64,000 nt of DNA from CAYUQT01 sp964596165 (GTDB lineage: Bacteria; Planctomycetota; Phycisphaerae; UBA1845; JAFGLZ01), in assembly GCA_964596165.1 (NCBI GenBank), contig CAZQTW010000018.1:23811-87810 (forward strand), in the 5' to 3' direction. A program made the position numbers and the translations under genes. Shown piece by piece: positions 42,083 to 50,784 of this stretch; position 1 is the first letter of the stretch, and the number at the start of each line of letters is the position of its first letter. The notes beneath the pieces are model-generated. The model was given only the letters and a program-made list of their open reading frames with translations. It searched no databases and was not told where the DNA came from.

Positions 42083-44485
42083 TCATTGCGGCTTGGCGAC
42101 AAATGCCTCGGTCTGCTTGCCGCCGGCATCGAACCGGATGCCGATGACATCTCCCCGTGTACCGAACGACTCCAGTTTCAGCTCCGCCTCGTCCCTTGTC
42201 TTCAGTGCCACCATGGCTTGGCCGTCGCGCAGTCTCGCCTTGATGCGATGGCCCTCCGGCACGGTCTCAATCGAGGCATCGGTCGGCACGTTCTCGCCGG
42301 ATCGGTAGGGGCGGATGAGTGTCACGAAATCGCATCGACTCGTCGGCTCCCGGGTCGTGGCCGTCAAGTGCCATTGGACCAACTTGACACGTGGTCGCGG
42401 AGGCGTGTCGAACTGGTTGGTCTGATTGATCCGCAGCCCCTCCGGAGCCAGGAAGGTGACACGACACTCGGCCGGACCGTTCTTCGCCCGGATGTCGCCC
42501 TGCCCGTTGACCGTCATCTCGTTCGGCGAATGCAGCCACCATTCCAGCGTGGCCGGCCTGGTTGTCTCGAATCGGTCGAAGATCAGGATTAGCTCCGGCT
42601 TGACGAACAGGATGTGCCGCGTGAAGCGTTTGGCCAGGTCGCCATAAGCCCCGCCCGCCTCGCCGCGTACGTAGTCGAACGACGGTGAGGTGTGAAAGTC
42701 CGCGATCCGGCCCTGGCACCCGGCCGTGTGGCCGGACTGGCCTTGCCCGTTGATGGTGATGCAATTGGTGGACTTGGTGTGGTGCATCCACAACCGGTGA
42801 TGGTCGCTGCCATGGATGTCGCGCTGGCCGCTGGGGATGAGCAACCGCTCGCCGAACGCGTAGAGGGCGAACGAGTTGTTCGCATCGTACCCGTGGCTCT
42901 GCGTCCCGAACGGGCTCGACTTGAAGACGATCTCGATGTTGTGACGGCCATCGAGCAGATTCGTATTGAGCATCGCCTGCCCGATGCCCCGGAAACATCG
43001 GCTCGACGGAAGGTCCGTGGGCGGCTTGGCCTCGATCTTCGGCGCTAGCCCCCGAACGAAACCGACGTATCCGCCTTCAACCTGCGGGCCGCCGATGGCG
43101 TCGACGTACCATTGCCAGTACGGGTTCCGGGCCTGTGCGGCCAGGATTGTCATCAATGGGCGATTCTCCGACGCCTTCGTCGCGCCGGCCAGATCACCCA
43201 TGCCGCCCGCCAGGGTGCCCGGCGGCTGCAAATACATCGCGTAGTACCCGATCTTCGAGAAGTAAGGCTTCTTGTAGGCGTCGATGCCCATGGCCGACCG
43301 CATGATGTCGGCCCACCAGGTGAATCGGTGGATGTAGCTTCGCCAGTAGGCCGCGCCCTCGTGCCAGCCGCCGTCGTCGTCGCACCAAGCGGGATACACG
43401 TTGTAGAACACGTTCATGGCGAACCAAACCCATTCGCCGGCCTCGGGGATCTCATCGAGAAACGCTACGCCGATCTCACCGAGGAAGTGCCAGGCCCGAT
43501 TCGAGTGGCTTGCGTAAGGTGACCACAGGTGTCGCGGGCACAGGTGGCGATACATCTCCTGTCCGCGAACGCGCATCACCTGCCGGCATTTCGCCCGCTC
43601 TTCATCGGTGAGCAGGTCGTTGACGAACGTGTAGGTCCGCGAGAAGTAGTAGGCGAAGGGCATCCCGGCCTCGTCGTTATAGAGGTAGCCGGTCGCACCC
43701 TTGGGCTCCCATTCGGCCGCCGCGAGCAGCAGCCTCTTGGCGAGCTGCCCGTACTCCTCCTTGCCGGTGATCAGGCGGGTAAACGCGAGCAGAGCGGCAT
43801 TGTCGAGCACGGTGCAGACGCGATCGCGATTGCCCCACCAGATGGTCCGCCATTCCTCACTGAGCCGGACCGTACCCTGGGGATACGTCGGCGGCTCTTC
43901 GGTGGACGGCGGCTTCTTCAGCAGCTTGTCGCACTGCTTGATCAGATTGTCGCAGGCCGGTTTCAGATCCGTCTTGGCCAGTTCCCGGAGTCTCGGAAGG
44001 TCCTCGGGCCGAAGAAAGAGGCGCGGGTGCGTCTTGGGGATCCGGCCCAGTAACTCCTCGCGAGGAGGCATGGGCATTTGCGCCGCGTCGGCCGGAATGA
44101 CGAACCGCCGAATCGTGCTCCATGCGGACCGCTTCTTCGACTTGTCGACGAATTGAAATCGCCAAAACCACTCGCCGGGTTCAAACACCTTGGGCGGACA
44201 GTGACAGGTGTACCGGATGTCGGTGATCTCGTAGTGGACACGATCGAACGTCGCCGAGCGGGAACATTGAAGCGTATAACTCGTGGCGGCCTTCTGTGGT
44301 CGCCACACGAAGGCGGGTGGCGTCGTGGGAACCGTCGTCCCTTCGTCGGGCCGGAATCCCCACTCACCGGGCTGGCCGGGCGAATCGTCGATCGCGAGCC
44401 CGTCCGATGCCAGGACCGGCCACGACGCCGCAAGAACCATCAACCAGGGGAGTCTCAATCGACTGCTGTGCCACAAGGAGTACAT
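42083..44485 (-). CDS. Secreted DUF4962 / heparinase II-III family polysaccharide lyase-like protein
   Basis: 800 aa. Signal peptide (residues 1-27), then an N-terminal Ig-like stretch with YTLQCSRSATFDRVHYEI (DUF4962-type). An alpha-toroid follows (residues 150-470; HPRLFLRPEDLPRLRELAK, RAWHFLGEIG), and a C-terminal heparinase II/III beta-sandwich (residues 520-760; SHGYDANNSFALYAFGERLL, HHRLWMHHTKSTNCITING). This layout matches lyases that cleave uronic-acid-containing polymers such as heparan or alginate. The next gene, a kelch-like propeller, ends 15 bases upstream, so the two are probably co-transcribed. Confidence 0.87.
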   Translation of the reverse strand: MYSLWHSSRLRLPWLMVLAASWPVLASDGLAIDDSPGQPGEWGFRPDEGTTVPTTPPAFVWRPQKAATSYTLQCSRSATFDRVHYEITDIRYTCHCPPKVFEPGEWFWRFQFVDKSKKRSAWSTIRRFVIPADAAQMPMPPREELLGRIPKTHPRLFLRPEDLPRLRELAKTDLKPACDNLIKQCDKLLKKPPSTEEPPTYPQGTVRLSEEWRTIWWGNRDRVCTVLDNAALLAFTRLITGKEEYGQLAKRLLLAAAEWEPKGATGYLYNDEAGMPFAYYFSRTYTFVNDLLTDEERAKCRQVMRVRGQEMYRHLCPRHLWSPYASHSNRAWHFLGEIGVAFLDEIPEAGEWVWFAMNVFYNVYPAWCDDDGGWHEGAAYWRSYIHRFTWWADIMRSAMGIDAYKKPYFSKIGYYAMYLQPPGTLAGGMGDLAGATKASENRPLMTILAAQARNPYWQWYVDAIGGPQVEGGYVGFVRGLAPKIEAKPPTDLPSSRCFRGIGQAMLNTNLLDGRHNIEIVFKSSPFGTQSHGYDANNSFALYAFGERLLIPSGQRDIHGSDHHRLWMHHTKSTNCITINGQGQSGHTAGCQGRIADFHTSPSFDYVRGEAGGAYGDLAKRFTRHILFVKPELILIFDRFETTRPATLEWWLHSPNEMTVNGQGDIRAKNGPAECRVTFLAPEGLRINQTNQFDTPPRPRVKLVQWHLTATTREPTSRCDFVTLIRPYRSGENVPTDASIETVPEGHRIKARLRDGQAMVALKTRDEAELKLESFGTRGDVIGIRFDAGGKQTEAFVAKPQ

Positions 44486-44500
44486 CCTGCCCTCACCGCC

Positions 44501-45523
44501 TCACTGGGCCTTGAACCACGAATCCGGGATCTCGATGTTCCAGACGTCGTTCACCAGTGGCCACTCGTTGCCGGCGGCAATCCAGATCTTGTCCTGGAAG
44601 ACGAAGAACGATTGCTCGTGCCGCTTGGACCAGACCGTTTCGGTCTTCAGCTCCTTCCAGTCCTTGCCGTTCGAGCTGTACCAGACGTCGTTCCAATTGA
44701 CCGACGGATTGTCGGACCAGCCACCCAGGATCCACATGTGATTCTTGTAGACGACGTTTGAGAACCAGATCCGCGCCGCCCACGGGGCATGATCGGTAAC
44801 GTGGGTCCAATGGGCGCCGTCGGAGGAACTCCACACGTCGTTGAAGCCCAGGTATCCCGGCCTGTAATTCCCGCCGCCGAAGACCCACATCTTGTTGTCG
44901 AAGGCCAGCACACCGTGGCAGGCCCGCGGCGCCCAGGGGGCCTTCTCGGTCGCACACTTCCAGTTCTTGCCGTCGGTCGAGTACCACACGTCGTTGAGCA
45001 AATGCTGCGGCGTCCCATCGAAGTATCGCTCGATTCCGCCGAGGATCCACATCTTGCCGTCGAAGGCGACGCCGCCGGCGCCGAGTCGCGGCTTCCACGG
45101 CGCCTTCTTCGTCGCGGCCGTCCACGTCGCCCCGTCGGTGGAATACCACACCTCGTTGCTCGCCGAGGCGAACGGCTTACGGCCACCGTACCAGCCGCCC
45201 ATCGTCCACATCTTGTCGTCGAAGACAAACGACGTCGGCAGGTCGCCGTGCCGCCATGGCGCCTCCTTCGTGACGAGCGTCCAGTTCCTCCCGTCCGCCG
45301 AGTTCCACACATCGCGAGGCCCGGGCTCAGTGGACGTGAACCAGCCTCCCCACATCCACATCTTGCCCTTGTATTCGACCTCGCCGCACGAGTCGCGCGC
45401 CTGCCAGGCGGCGTGTTCGGTGACTCTGACCCAGTTCGGCGCCTTGGTCTGGCCCATGGCCAACTCTCCGGGATAGCGGACAACGATCATCACGCCCGCG
45501 ATGAGCAACGTGCTGGTCTTCAT
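44501..45523 (-). CDS. Secreted six-bladed kelch-like propeller protein
   Basis: 340 aa with a signal peptide (residues 1-24). Six repeats of about 55 residues follow a W-x-x-R...G...F-DxKMWxxGG...DVWxSxDGxxW pattern; the GG strands are KMWMWGGW, KMWTMGGW, KMWILGGI, KMWVFGGG, HMWILGGW and KIWIAAGN. This predicts a six-bladed beta-propeller built from recent internal duplication. No catalytic residues are evident, so a binding role is likely. It precedes the DUF4962-heparinase gene by 15 bases and follows the DUF4091 gene by 138. Confidence 0.8.
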   Translation of the reverse strand: MKTSTLLIAGVMIVVRYPGELAMGQTKAPNWVRVTEHAAWQARDSCGEVEYKGKMWMWGGWFTSTEPGPRDVWNSADGRNWTLVTKEAPWRHGDLPTSFVFDDKMWTMGGWYGGRKPFASASNEVWYSTDGATWTAATKKAPWKPRLGAGGVAFDGKMWILGGIERYFDGTPQHLLNDVWYSTDGKNWKCATEKAPWAPRACHGVLAFDNKMWVFGGGNYRPGYLGFNDVWSSSDGAHWTHVTDHAPWAARIWFSNVVYKNHMWILGGWSDNPSVNWNDVWYSSNGKDWKELKTETVWSKRHEQSFFVFQDKIWIAAGNEWPLVNDVWNIEIPDSWFKAQ

Positions 45524-45661
45524 GATTGGGTATTCCTTGTCTCCTCGTTGCGGCGGCTTCTGATGATGTGCCGCTCACGTGGGGTATGTCAAGGTGTGCA
45601 TCGCACGCTACAGACACACACTGCTCCTTACTTTCGCTCCCTTTACCGATGGGCGGATCCG

Positions 45662-47320
45662 CTAGCGGAGGGACTCAATCGTCCTCGCCAACTCCGCGCG
45701 AACCTCAATCAGCTTGGCCGGGTCCTTTTCCCAATCCATCCAGGTCCGCCCGATGCGCAGGGCAAAAGCCTGCGCCTTCTCGCGGCCGGCCTTCTGCGCC
45801 AACAAGTGCAGGTACTCATAGTCCTCCATCCCCTCGCGGATTTGCTTGAGCCGCATCGAGGCGACCGGCCCGTCAAAGCCGGCGTCGCGACCGGGATAGA
45901 AGAGCATCCCCTCGCCGTTATAGGCCAGTCGGAAGCTGGGCTGATCCAGCCAGGGGTCCTTCACATGACCCCAGTAGACGGACGTCCAGTAGAGCAAGCC
46001 CGTGATCTGGTATCGATAGTTGATCCAGGCCCAGACGCGGTAGTTGAGCGGCGGGAAATCCAACTGCCAGAACAGCGGCTTGTCGCCGCATTGACAGAGG
46101 GCGGTGTAGCTCCACAACTGCTCGCCCGCGGCGAGCCGCTGTTGAGCCGTCGCTTCGTCATGCAAGGGCCAGAGCGGCACCCAGATGTCCACCGCCCCGT
46201 ACAGGTCGCCCCAGGCAGGGTTCGAAGTCTTCGTCTGCTCGGTGCAGAGGACGCGGAGCTTGGGTGCGGCCTCGTGGACGACGGCCGCCAACCGGCGCAC
46301 CTCGGCGTAGGCTTCCTTGTCGTTCGGTTCGTCCAGAATGTACACGTACGCACCGTCCAACCACCCGTGTTCAGCCAGGTACGCTTGCATCCCCGCCAGG
46401 TACCGTTTGGTCAGCTCGCGGTTCTTGCCCGCCGGGTCGGAGGTAAAGCTGAACGGTACCGGAATCGCGTTGACGCGGAATCGCTTCATGAATTCGGCCA
46501 ACTTGGCGTGCGTGGTCGACGGGTCGATCGTGCCGTCGGGCTTGACCTTGGGCAGCAAGTCCCTCGGGACGTCCGGCGTGATGCGATGGGCCGCCATCGC
46601 GGCGAGATACTGCTCCTCGATCTTGAGGTACTCGGGGCTGCCCGCCTTGACGCCGTGGGCCGCGGCGACGCGTGTGAACCCCCCGAAGTGCGATCGAACG
46701 GTCGGCACGTCAGGCAACGCGAACGCCCACACATGCAGTTCGATCGGCAATACCACCGGCGGCAACCCTGCAAGAACCACACGCACCTGGCCCTTGTATT
46801 CGCCCGGCGCCGCATCCGGCGGCACGAATAGATCGACCCAGAAGGTCTCGGTGAACCCTGGAAGGACACGCCGGGGGATCGCGTCGTATTTCGCGCCCTT
46901 GGGGTTGTCTTCGCGCCATTCCTTCAAGGCCGACCCGTCGATCGGATTGACGAACGGCACGAGGGCGTCGGGGTACAACCCGATCGGCGCGGTGCTGTGA
47001 GGACTCGGCCGGCGGATGTACACGCAGTGCTCTCGATAGCGAGTCGCCTTGTCGCCCGCGATCTTCTTGTCGCCTTCACCGACCAGGTCGCTCACGATCA
47101 CGTCGTTCACGACTATCGGCTTGGAATTCGTCTGAACGGCGATTTGAAACGCTTCGTACTCATTCCGGGCGGCCTCCAGTCTGATCGGACCCTGAGGCGC
47201 GGGAACCACGCGCAGAGGATCGATCCGGGCCAGGCTGTCCGTGGACCAAACATGAACCTCGGCCGGAACCGAGCCTGTCACCCCTGCCACAATGCAGAAA
47301 ACGATGAGGGCAGAACGCAT
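45662..47320 (-). CDS. Secreted DUF4091 glycoside-hydrolase-like protein
   Basis: 552 aa from ATG 47320 (a GTG at 47332 would overlap the upstream gene). Signal peptide to about VPA. An N-terminal beta domain (EAARNEYEAFQIAVQ, GEYKGQVRVVLAG) leads to a barrel domain with YVYILDEPNDKEAYAEV, which carries the acidic DE pair seen in GH123-related proteins. The C-terminal DUF4091 region has GLLYWTSVYWG and GEGMLFYPGRDAGFDGPVASMRLKQIREG (core GEGMLFYPGRD). Related GH123 enzymes hydrolyse N-acetylgalactosaminides; activity here is inferred. Confidence 0.85.
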   Translation of the reverse strand: MRSALIVFCIVAGVTGSVPAEVHVWSTDSLARIDPLRVVPAPQGPIRLEAARNEYEAFQIAVQTNSKPIVVNDVIVSDLVGEGDKKIAGDKATRYREHCVYIRRPSPHSTAPIGLYPDALVPFVNPIDGSALKEWREDNPKGAKYDAIPRRVLPGFTETFWVDLFVPPDAAPGEYKGQVRVVLAGLPPVVLPIELHVWAFALPDVPTVRSHFGGFTRVAAAHGVKAGSPEYLKIEEQYLAAMAAHRITPDVPRDLLPKVKPDGTIDPSTTHAKLAEFMKRFRVNAIPVPFSFTSDPAGKNRELTKRYLAGMQAYLAEHGWLDGAYVYILDEPNDKEAYAEVRRLAAVVHEAAPKLRVLCTEQTKTSNPAWGDLYGAVDIWVPLWPLHDEATAQQRLAAGEQLWSYTALCQCGDKPLFWQLDFPPLNYRVWAWINYRYQITGLLYWTSVYWGHVKDPWLDQPSFRLAYNGEGMLFYPGRDAGFDGPVASMRLKQIREGMEDYEYLHLLAQKAGREKAQAFALRIGRTWMDWEKDPAKLIEVRAELARTIESLR

Positions 47321-47322
47321 GG

Positions 47323-47991
47323 CTAGACACACCTTTCCGGCCCGGGGGCCCGACTGTTGGTCGGCTTGGCCGGAACGCCGACGACAACCACGTTGGGCGG
47401 CACGTCGCGATGGACCACGGCGCCCGCGCCGATCACTGCGCCTTCGCCGATCCGTATCCCCTGAAGCACGATCGCCCCCAAGCCGATGTGGGCCTTAGTT
47501 CCCACGATCGCCTCTCCGCCGATCACCGCCCGCGGCGCGACGTGGACGTGATCGCCGATCGTGCAGTCGTGCTCGATGATCGCACCGGTATTGACGATAA
47601 CGTTTTGGCCGATAACGGCTTGGGCATTCACTACGGCGCCGGCAAAAACGACGGTGCCCGCTCCCAGTTCGGCCGTCGCCGATACGGTCGCGCGGAGATG
47701 ACAGACGGACGGAGGGACAAATCCGATCTTGAGCAACCGCTCGAACAACTGGACGCGCAGCGTCGGATCCTTCACCGAACCGACGCCCACTAACGCGGCC
47801 GCCAGTCCCTGCTGACGCAATCGCGGCAGCTCCTGGTCGGTCCCGACCACGGGCACGCCCATAACCTGCCCGCGAACGACGGGGTCCGTCAGAGCGGCCA
47901 CGATCCAGCGTCCTTGCGTGCGCACCGCCTCGATAATGACCTTGGCGTGCCCGCCCGCGCCGGCGATCACAAGCTGACTGGATACCTGCAT
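47323..47991 (-). CDS. NeuD/PglD-type sugar O- or N-acyltransferase
   Basis: 222 aa. An N-terminal Rossmann-like sugar-nucleotide domain (LVIAGAGGHAKVIIEAVR) joins a C-terminal left-handed beta-helix of hexapeptide repeats (VIGQNVIVNTGAIIEHDC, GEAIVGTKAHIGLGAIV). The His in IIEHDC is the expected catalytic base. This layout is that of NeuD and PglD acetyl-CoA-dependent acyltransferases, which decorate sialic-acid-like or bacillosamine sugars. It ends 2 bases before the DUF4091 gene, so the two form one unit. Confidence 0.88.
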   Translation of the reverse strand: MQVSSQLVIAGAGGHAKVIIEAVRTQGRWIVAALTDPVVRGQVMGVPVVGTDQELPRLRQQGLAAALVGVGSVKDPTLRVQLFERLLKIGFVPPSVCHLRATVSATAELGAGTVVFAGAVVNAQAVIGQNVIVNTGAIIEHDCTIGDHVHVAPRAVIGGEAIVGTKAHIGLGAIVLQGIRIGEGAVIGAGAVVHRDVPPNVVVVGVPAKPTNSRAPGPERCV

Positions 47992-48402
47992 GGCTCAACT
48001 CCTACACTGCCCCCCGGTTTGACCCGAACCGATCGAGCCGTCTGCCGGCAGCAATACCGGCGGACGCCATCACATTGAACCGGAACGGCGCAAGGGTCAA
48101 GCCCGGGTCAGACAATCCGACCGCCTCACGTGCATCCGGCATTTCGTCGTCGAAAGTGCGTCCATGTAATGCGATCAATCGGAGCCGCGACGGGCGAGGA
48201 GCCCTTGGGAATCAATCAGAGTCGCGACCATGAGAGAGCGGTGGGACTCGCCGGAACGGTGGTTCAAACAGGCCTGTTGCTCTCGTGGCGCTCGTGTCAA
48301 GGCTATTGCGCGATGCGGCTCGAGAAAGGGTCGTCGATATGAGATCTCGGCGCGATTGTCTCGGTGGCACCTGTCGGCCCGCGGCGGACCGGGGGTGTGC
48401 GG
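47992..48402. other. Intergenic region with no recognised gene
   Basis: 411 bases between the NeuD-type gene (start at 47991) and the 3-prime end of the flavodiiron gene. Several short frames are open but none has family-like content or a ribosome site. It should contain the promoter of the NeuD-to-heparinase operon, which I could not locate with confidence. Confidence 0.55.
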
Positions 48403-49611
48403 CTACGACTCGCACACGTCGTTCAATTTGCGGGCAATCTGGGCGCCCAACGCATGACACCGGGCGAGCGCGCCTTCGTCCGGAACGTAGCAGACCTCCA
48501 GCGGTTCGCCCACGAGTTCCACCTTCATCTCGTGCAGCGTGTCCGCAATCTGAGCCGCGGCCTTGCCGTTCCAGCCATAGGAACCGAAGGCTGCCCCGAC
48601 GAGGCGCGTCGGCTTGAGGCCTTTCAGATAGGTCAGCAGGTCCGCCACCGTCGGGAACATGTTCGAGTTCAACGTGGGCGAGCCGACGACGAGGGCGCCG
48701 GCTCGGAGGACCTCGGTTGTCACGTCGCTGCGATGGTTCGCCGCGAGCGGCATGACGTTCACGCCTACGCCGCCGGACAGCAATCCCTCGGCAATGGCAT
48801 GGGCCATCTTGGCCGTACTGCCCCACATCGTGTCGTACGTCACGACCGCCTTGCGAGCGGGCTTCTTCTCGGCCCACCGGGCGTACAGGTTGACGACCCA
48901 AGTCAGATCCTTTCGAAAGATCGGACCGTGGTCGGGTGCGAGGACCTGCATGGGCAGCCTCAGGGCGTTCAGTCTCTCGATCGCCTTAAGGACGATCGGC
49001 GAGTAGGGCATGACGATGTTCGCGTAGTACTTCGCCGCTTCATGCTCCATGACCTCGACCGGCAATTCGTCGGCAAACCGCTCGCTCGACGCAAGATGCA
49101 TGCCAAAGGCATCCTGAGAAAACAGGATGTTCTCTTTCGACAGGAACGACATCATGCTGTCGGGCCAATGGAGCATTCGCGTCTCGACGAACGTCAGATC
49201 CATGTTGCCCAGGCTGAGCGTCTGCCCATCCTTGACGGCCTCGATGCTGCCTTTCGTGTGAAAGTGCTGAGTGAGCGCCTTAACGCCCATGGTCGAGGCA
49301 AACACCTTCTCGGGTTTGACCGCCTCGATGACTTCCGGCAGGCAGCCGGAATGATCCATCTCGGAGTGATTCGAGATGATGTAGTCGATCTTCCGCGGAT
49401 CGATCACCGAGCCAATGCGCTCCAGCAACTCGTCCTTGAACGGTGCCTTGACGGTGTCGATCAGCGTGATCTTGTCGGCCAGGACGAGAAACGCGTTGTA
49501 CGTCGTGCCGCGGCTCGTCGCGTAACCGTGGAAGTCGCGAAGGCCCCAGTCGATCGCGCCGACCCAATAGACCTTGTCGCCGACCTTACATGCCGTGTAT
49601 ATGCCACCCAT
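48403..49611 (-). CDS. FprA-family flavodiiron protein (A-type)
   Basis: 402 aa. Reduces oxygen to water or nitric oxide to nitrous oxide in the cytoplasm. The N-terminal metallo-beta-lactamase-like domain has the diiron motif SNHSEMDHSGCLPEV, plus MLHWPDSMMSF, LFSQDAFGMH and LAPDHGPIF with further ligands. The C-terminal flavodoxin domain (from about residue 255) has the FMN loop VVTYDTMWGSTAKMA and VVGSPTLNSNMFP. GAGGG precedes the ATG. It is the downstream end of an oxygen-defence group that includes cydAB, superoxide reductase and rubrerythrin. Confidence 0.95.
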   Translation of the reverse strand: MGGIYTACKVGDKVYWVGAIDWGLRDFHGYATSRGTTYNAFLVLADKITLIDTVKAPFKDELLERIGSVIDPRKIDYIISNHSEMDHSGCLPEVIEAVKPEKVFASTMGVKALTQHFHTKGSIEAVKDGQTLSLGNMDLTFVETRMLHWPDSMMSFLSKENILFSQDAFGMHLASSERFADELPVEVMEHEAAKYYANIVMPYSPIVLKAIERLNALRLPMQVLAPDHGPIFRKDLTWVVNLYARWAEKKPARKAVVTYDTMWGSTAKMAHAIAEGLLSGGVGVNVMPLAANHRSDVTTEVLRAGALVVGSPTLNSNMFPTVADLLTYLKGLKPTRLVGAAFGSYGWNGKAAAQIADTLHEMKVELVGEPLEVCYVPDEGALARCHALGAQIARKLNDVCES

Positions 49612-49764
49612 CGTAACATGCCCTCAGGGACTGTCGGATTCAGGGTCACCGATTCCGGACATACGCTCCTTCGTTGCGGCACGGCAGCGTCGTTTCGGAA
49701 TTGGCGATCCGGAACCGGATCCTCAAATCTCAGATTGGAAATCTTACCTCTCAGTACCCATGCG

Positions 49765-50784
49765 TCAGTACACCTCTTCCGTCTGGCGCACTTTACCGGC
49801 AAACGTGCGGTAGATCCAAGCCGTATAGGCCAGCACGATCGGCATGCCGATCAAGGCGACGATGAGCATCACCTTCAACGTCAGCGGCGAAGACGACGCA
49901 TTCTCAATGGTCAAGCTGAGCGTGGAGTCACCCAGCGCCGGTACGATGGTGGGGAATATCCCCGCCCCGACCATCGCCATCTGACCGACAATCGATGCCG
50001 CGGAATAGGCGAAGGCGTTGAGAGGCTGACCTTTCTTTGTCGACACGATAACCATGACAATGGCCACGATGCACAAGACAGGAAGGATATACAGCCACGG
50101 CATCGTGTGATAGTTCTTCAGCAGATGCGAATAGGCCACTATCGTGACCGCATCGGCCACGACGACCAGCGCCAGGTAGGTGCTCGCCGCCTTCAGTACC
50201 CACCGCTTGGCCCGCTCGGCCAACTCACCCTCGGTCTTCATGACGATGTATGTCGCACCGTGCGTGGCGAACATCGCCAAACCGACCAACCCGATCATCA
50301 AGGCGAACGGGTTCAGCAATCCGAAAAAGGTCCCCGCAAAGTTTCTCGACTCGTCGAGCGGCAGTCCCCGGAGGATGTTTCCAACGGCCACACCGAACAG
50401 CAATGCCGGCAGCATGCTGCCCACGGCAAATCCGACATCCCATGCCTTCCGCCAGCCGGTCGAGGCAACTTTGCTCCGAAACTCGATCGACACCGCCCGT
50501 AGGATCAGGCCGAACAGCACCAGCATGAGCGCCAGGTACAGCCCGCTGAAGACTGTTGCATAAACCTCGGGAAACGCGGCAAAAATCGCCCCGCCACCCG
50601 TCAACAGCCAGACCTCGTTGCCGTCCCAGACCGGGCCAATCGCGTTCAGCAGGGTCCGCCGCTCCCGATCGCCCTTCGAGAACAAGTACCAGAAGCCGAC
50701 GCCCAGGTCGAATCCGTCGAGGATGGCATACCCTACCAGCAGAATGCCGATCAGCATGAACCAGATCACCTGCATGCCGGTCAT
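49765..50784 (-). CDS. cydB: Cytochrome bd ubiquinol oxidase subunit II
   Basis: 339 aa, about eight membrane spans. The N-terminus has the family block AILDGFDLGVGFW, followed by LLNAIGPVWDGNEVWLLTGGG, both characteristic of CydB. Together with CydA it forms the high-affinity quinol oxidase that reduces oxygen at low concentration. The start overlaps the cydA stop by 4 bases, so translation is coupled. A CydX-type small subunit was not found after it. Confidence 0.94.
   Translation of the reverse strand: MTGMQVIWFMLIGILLVGYAILDGFDLGVGFWYLFSKGDRERRTLLNAIGPVWDGNEVWLLTGGGAIFAAFPEVYATVFSGLYLALMLVLFGLILRAVSIEFRSKVASTGWRKAWDVGFAVGSMLPALLFGVAVGNILRGLPLDESRNFAGTFFGLLNPFALMIGLVGLAMFATHGATYIVMKTEGELAERAKRWVLKAASTYLALVVVADAVTIVAYSHLLKNYHTMPWLYILPVLCIVAIVMVIVSTKKGQPLNAFAYSAASIVGQMAMVGAGIFPTIVPALGDSTLSLTIENASSSPLTLKVMLIVALIGMPIVLAYTAWIYRTFAGKVRQTEEVY

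Noticed and set aside
48364..50502. 712-codon plus-strand frame opposite the flavodiiron and cydB genes
   Set aside because: Antisense shadow of two clear genes.
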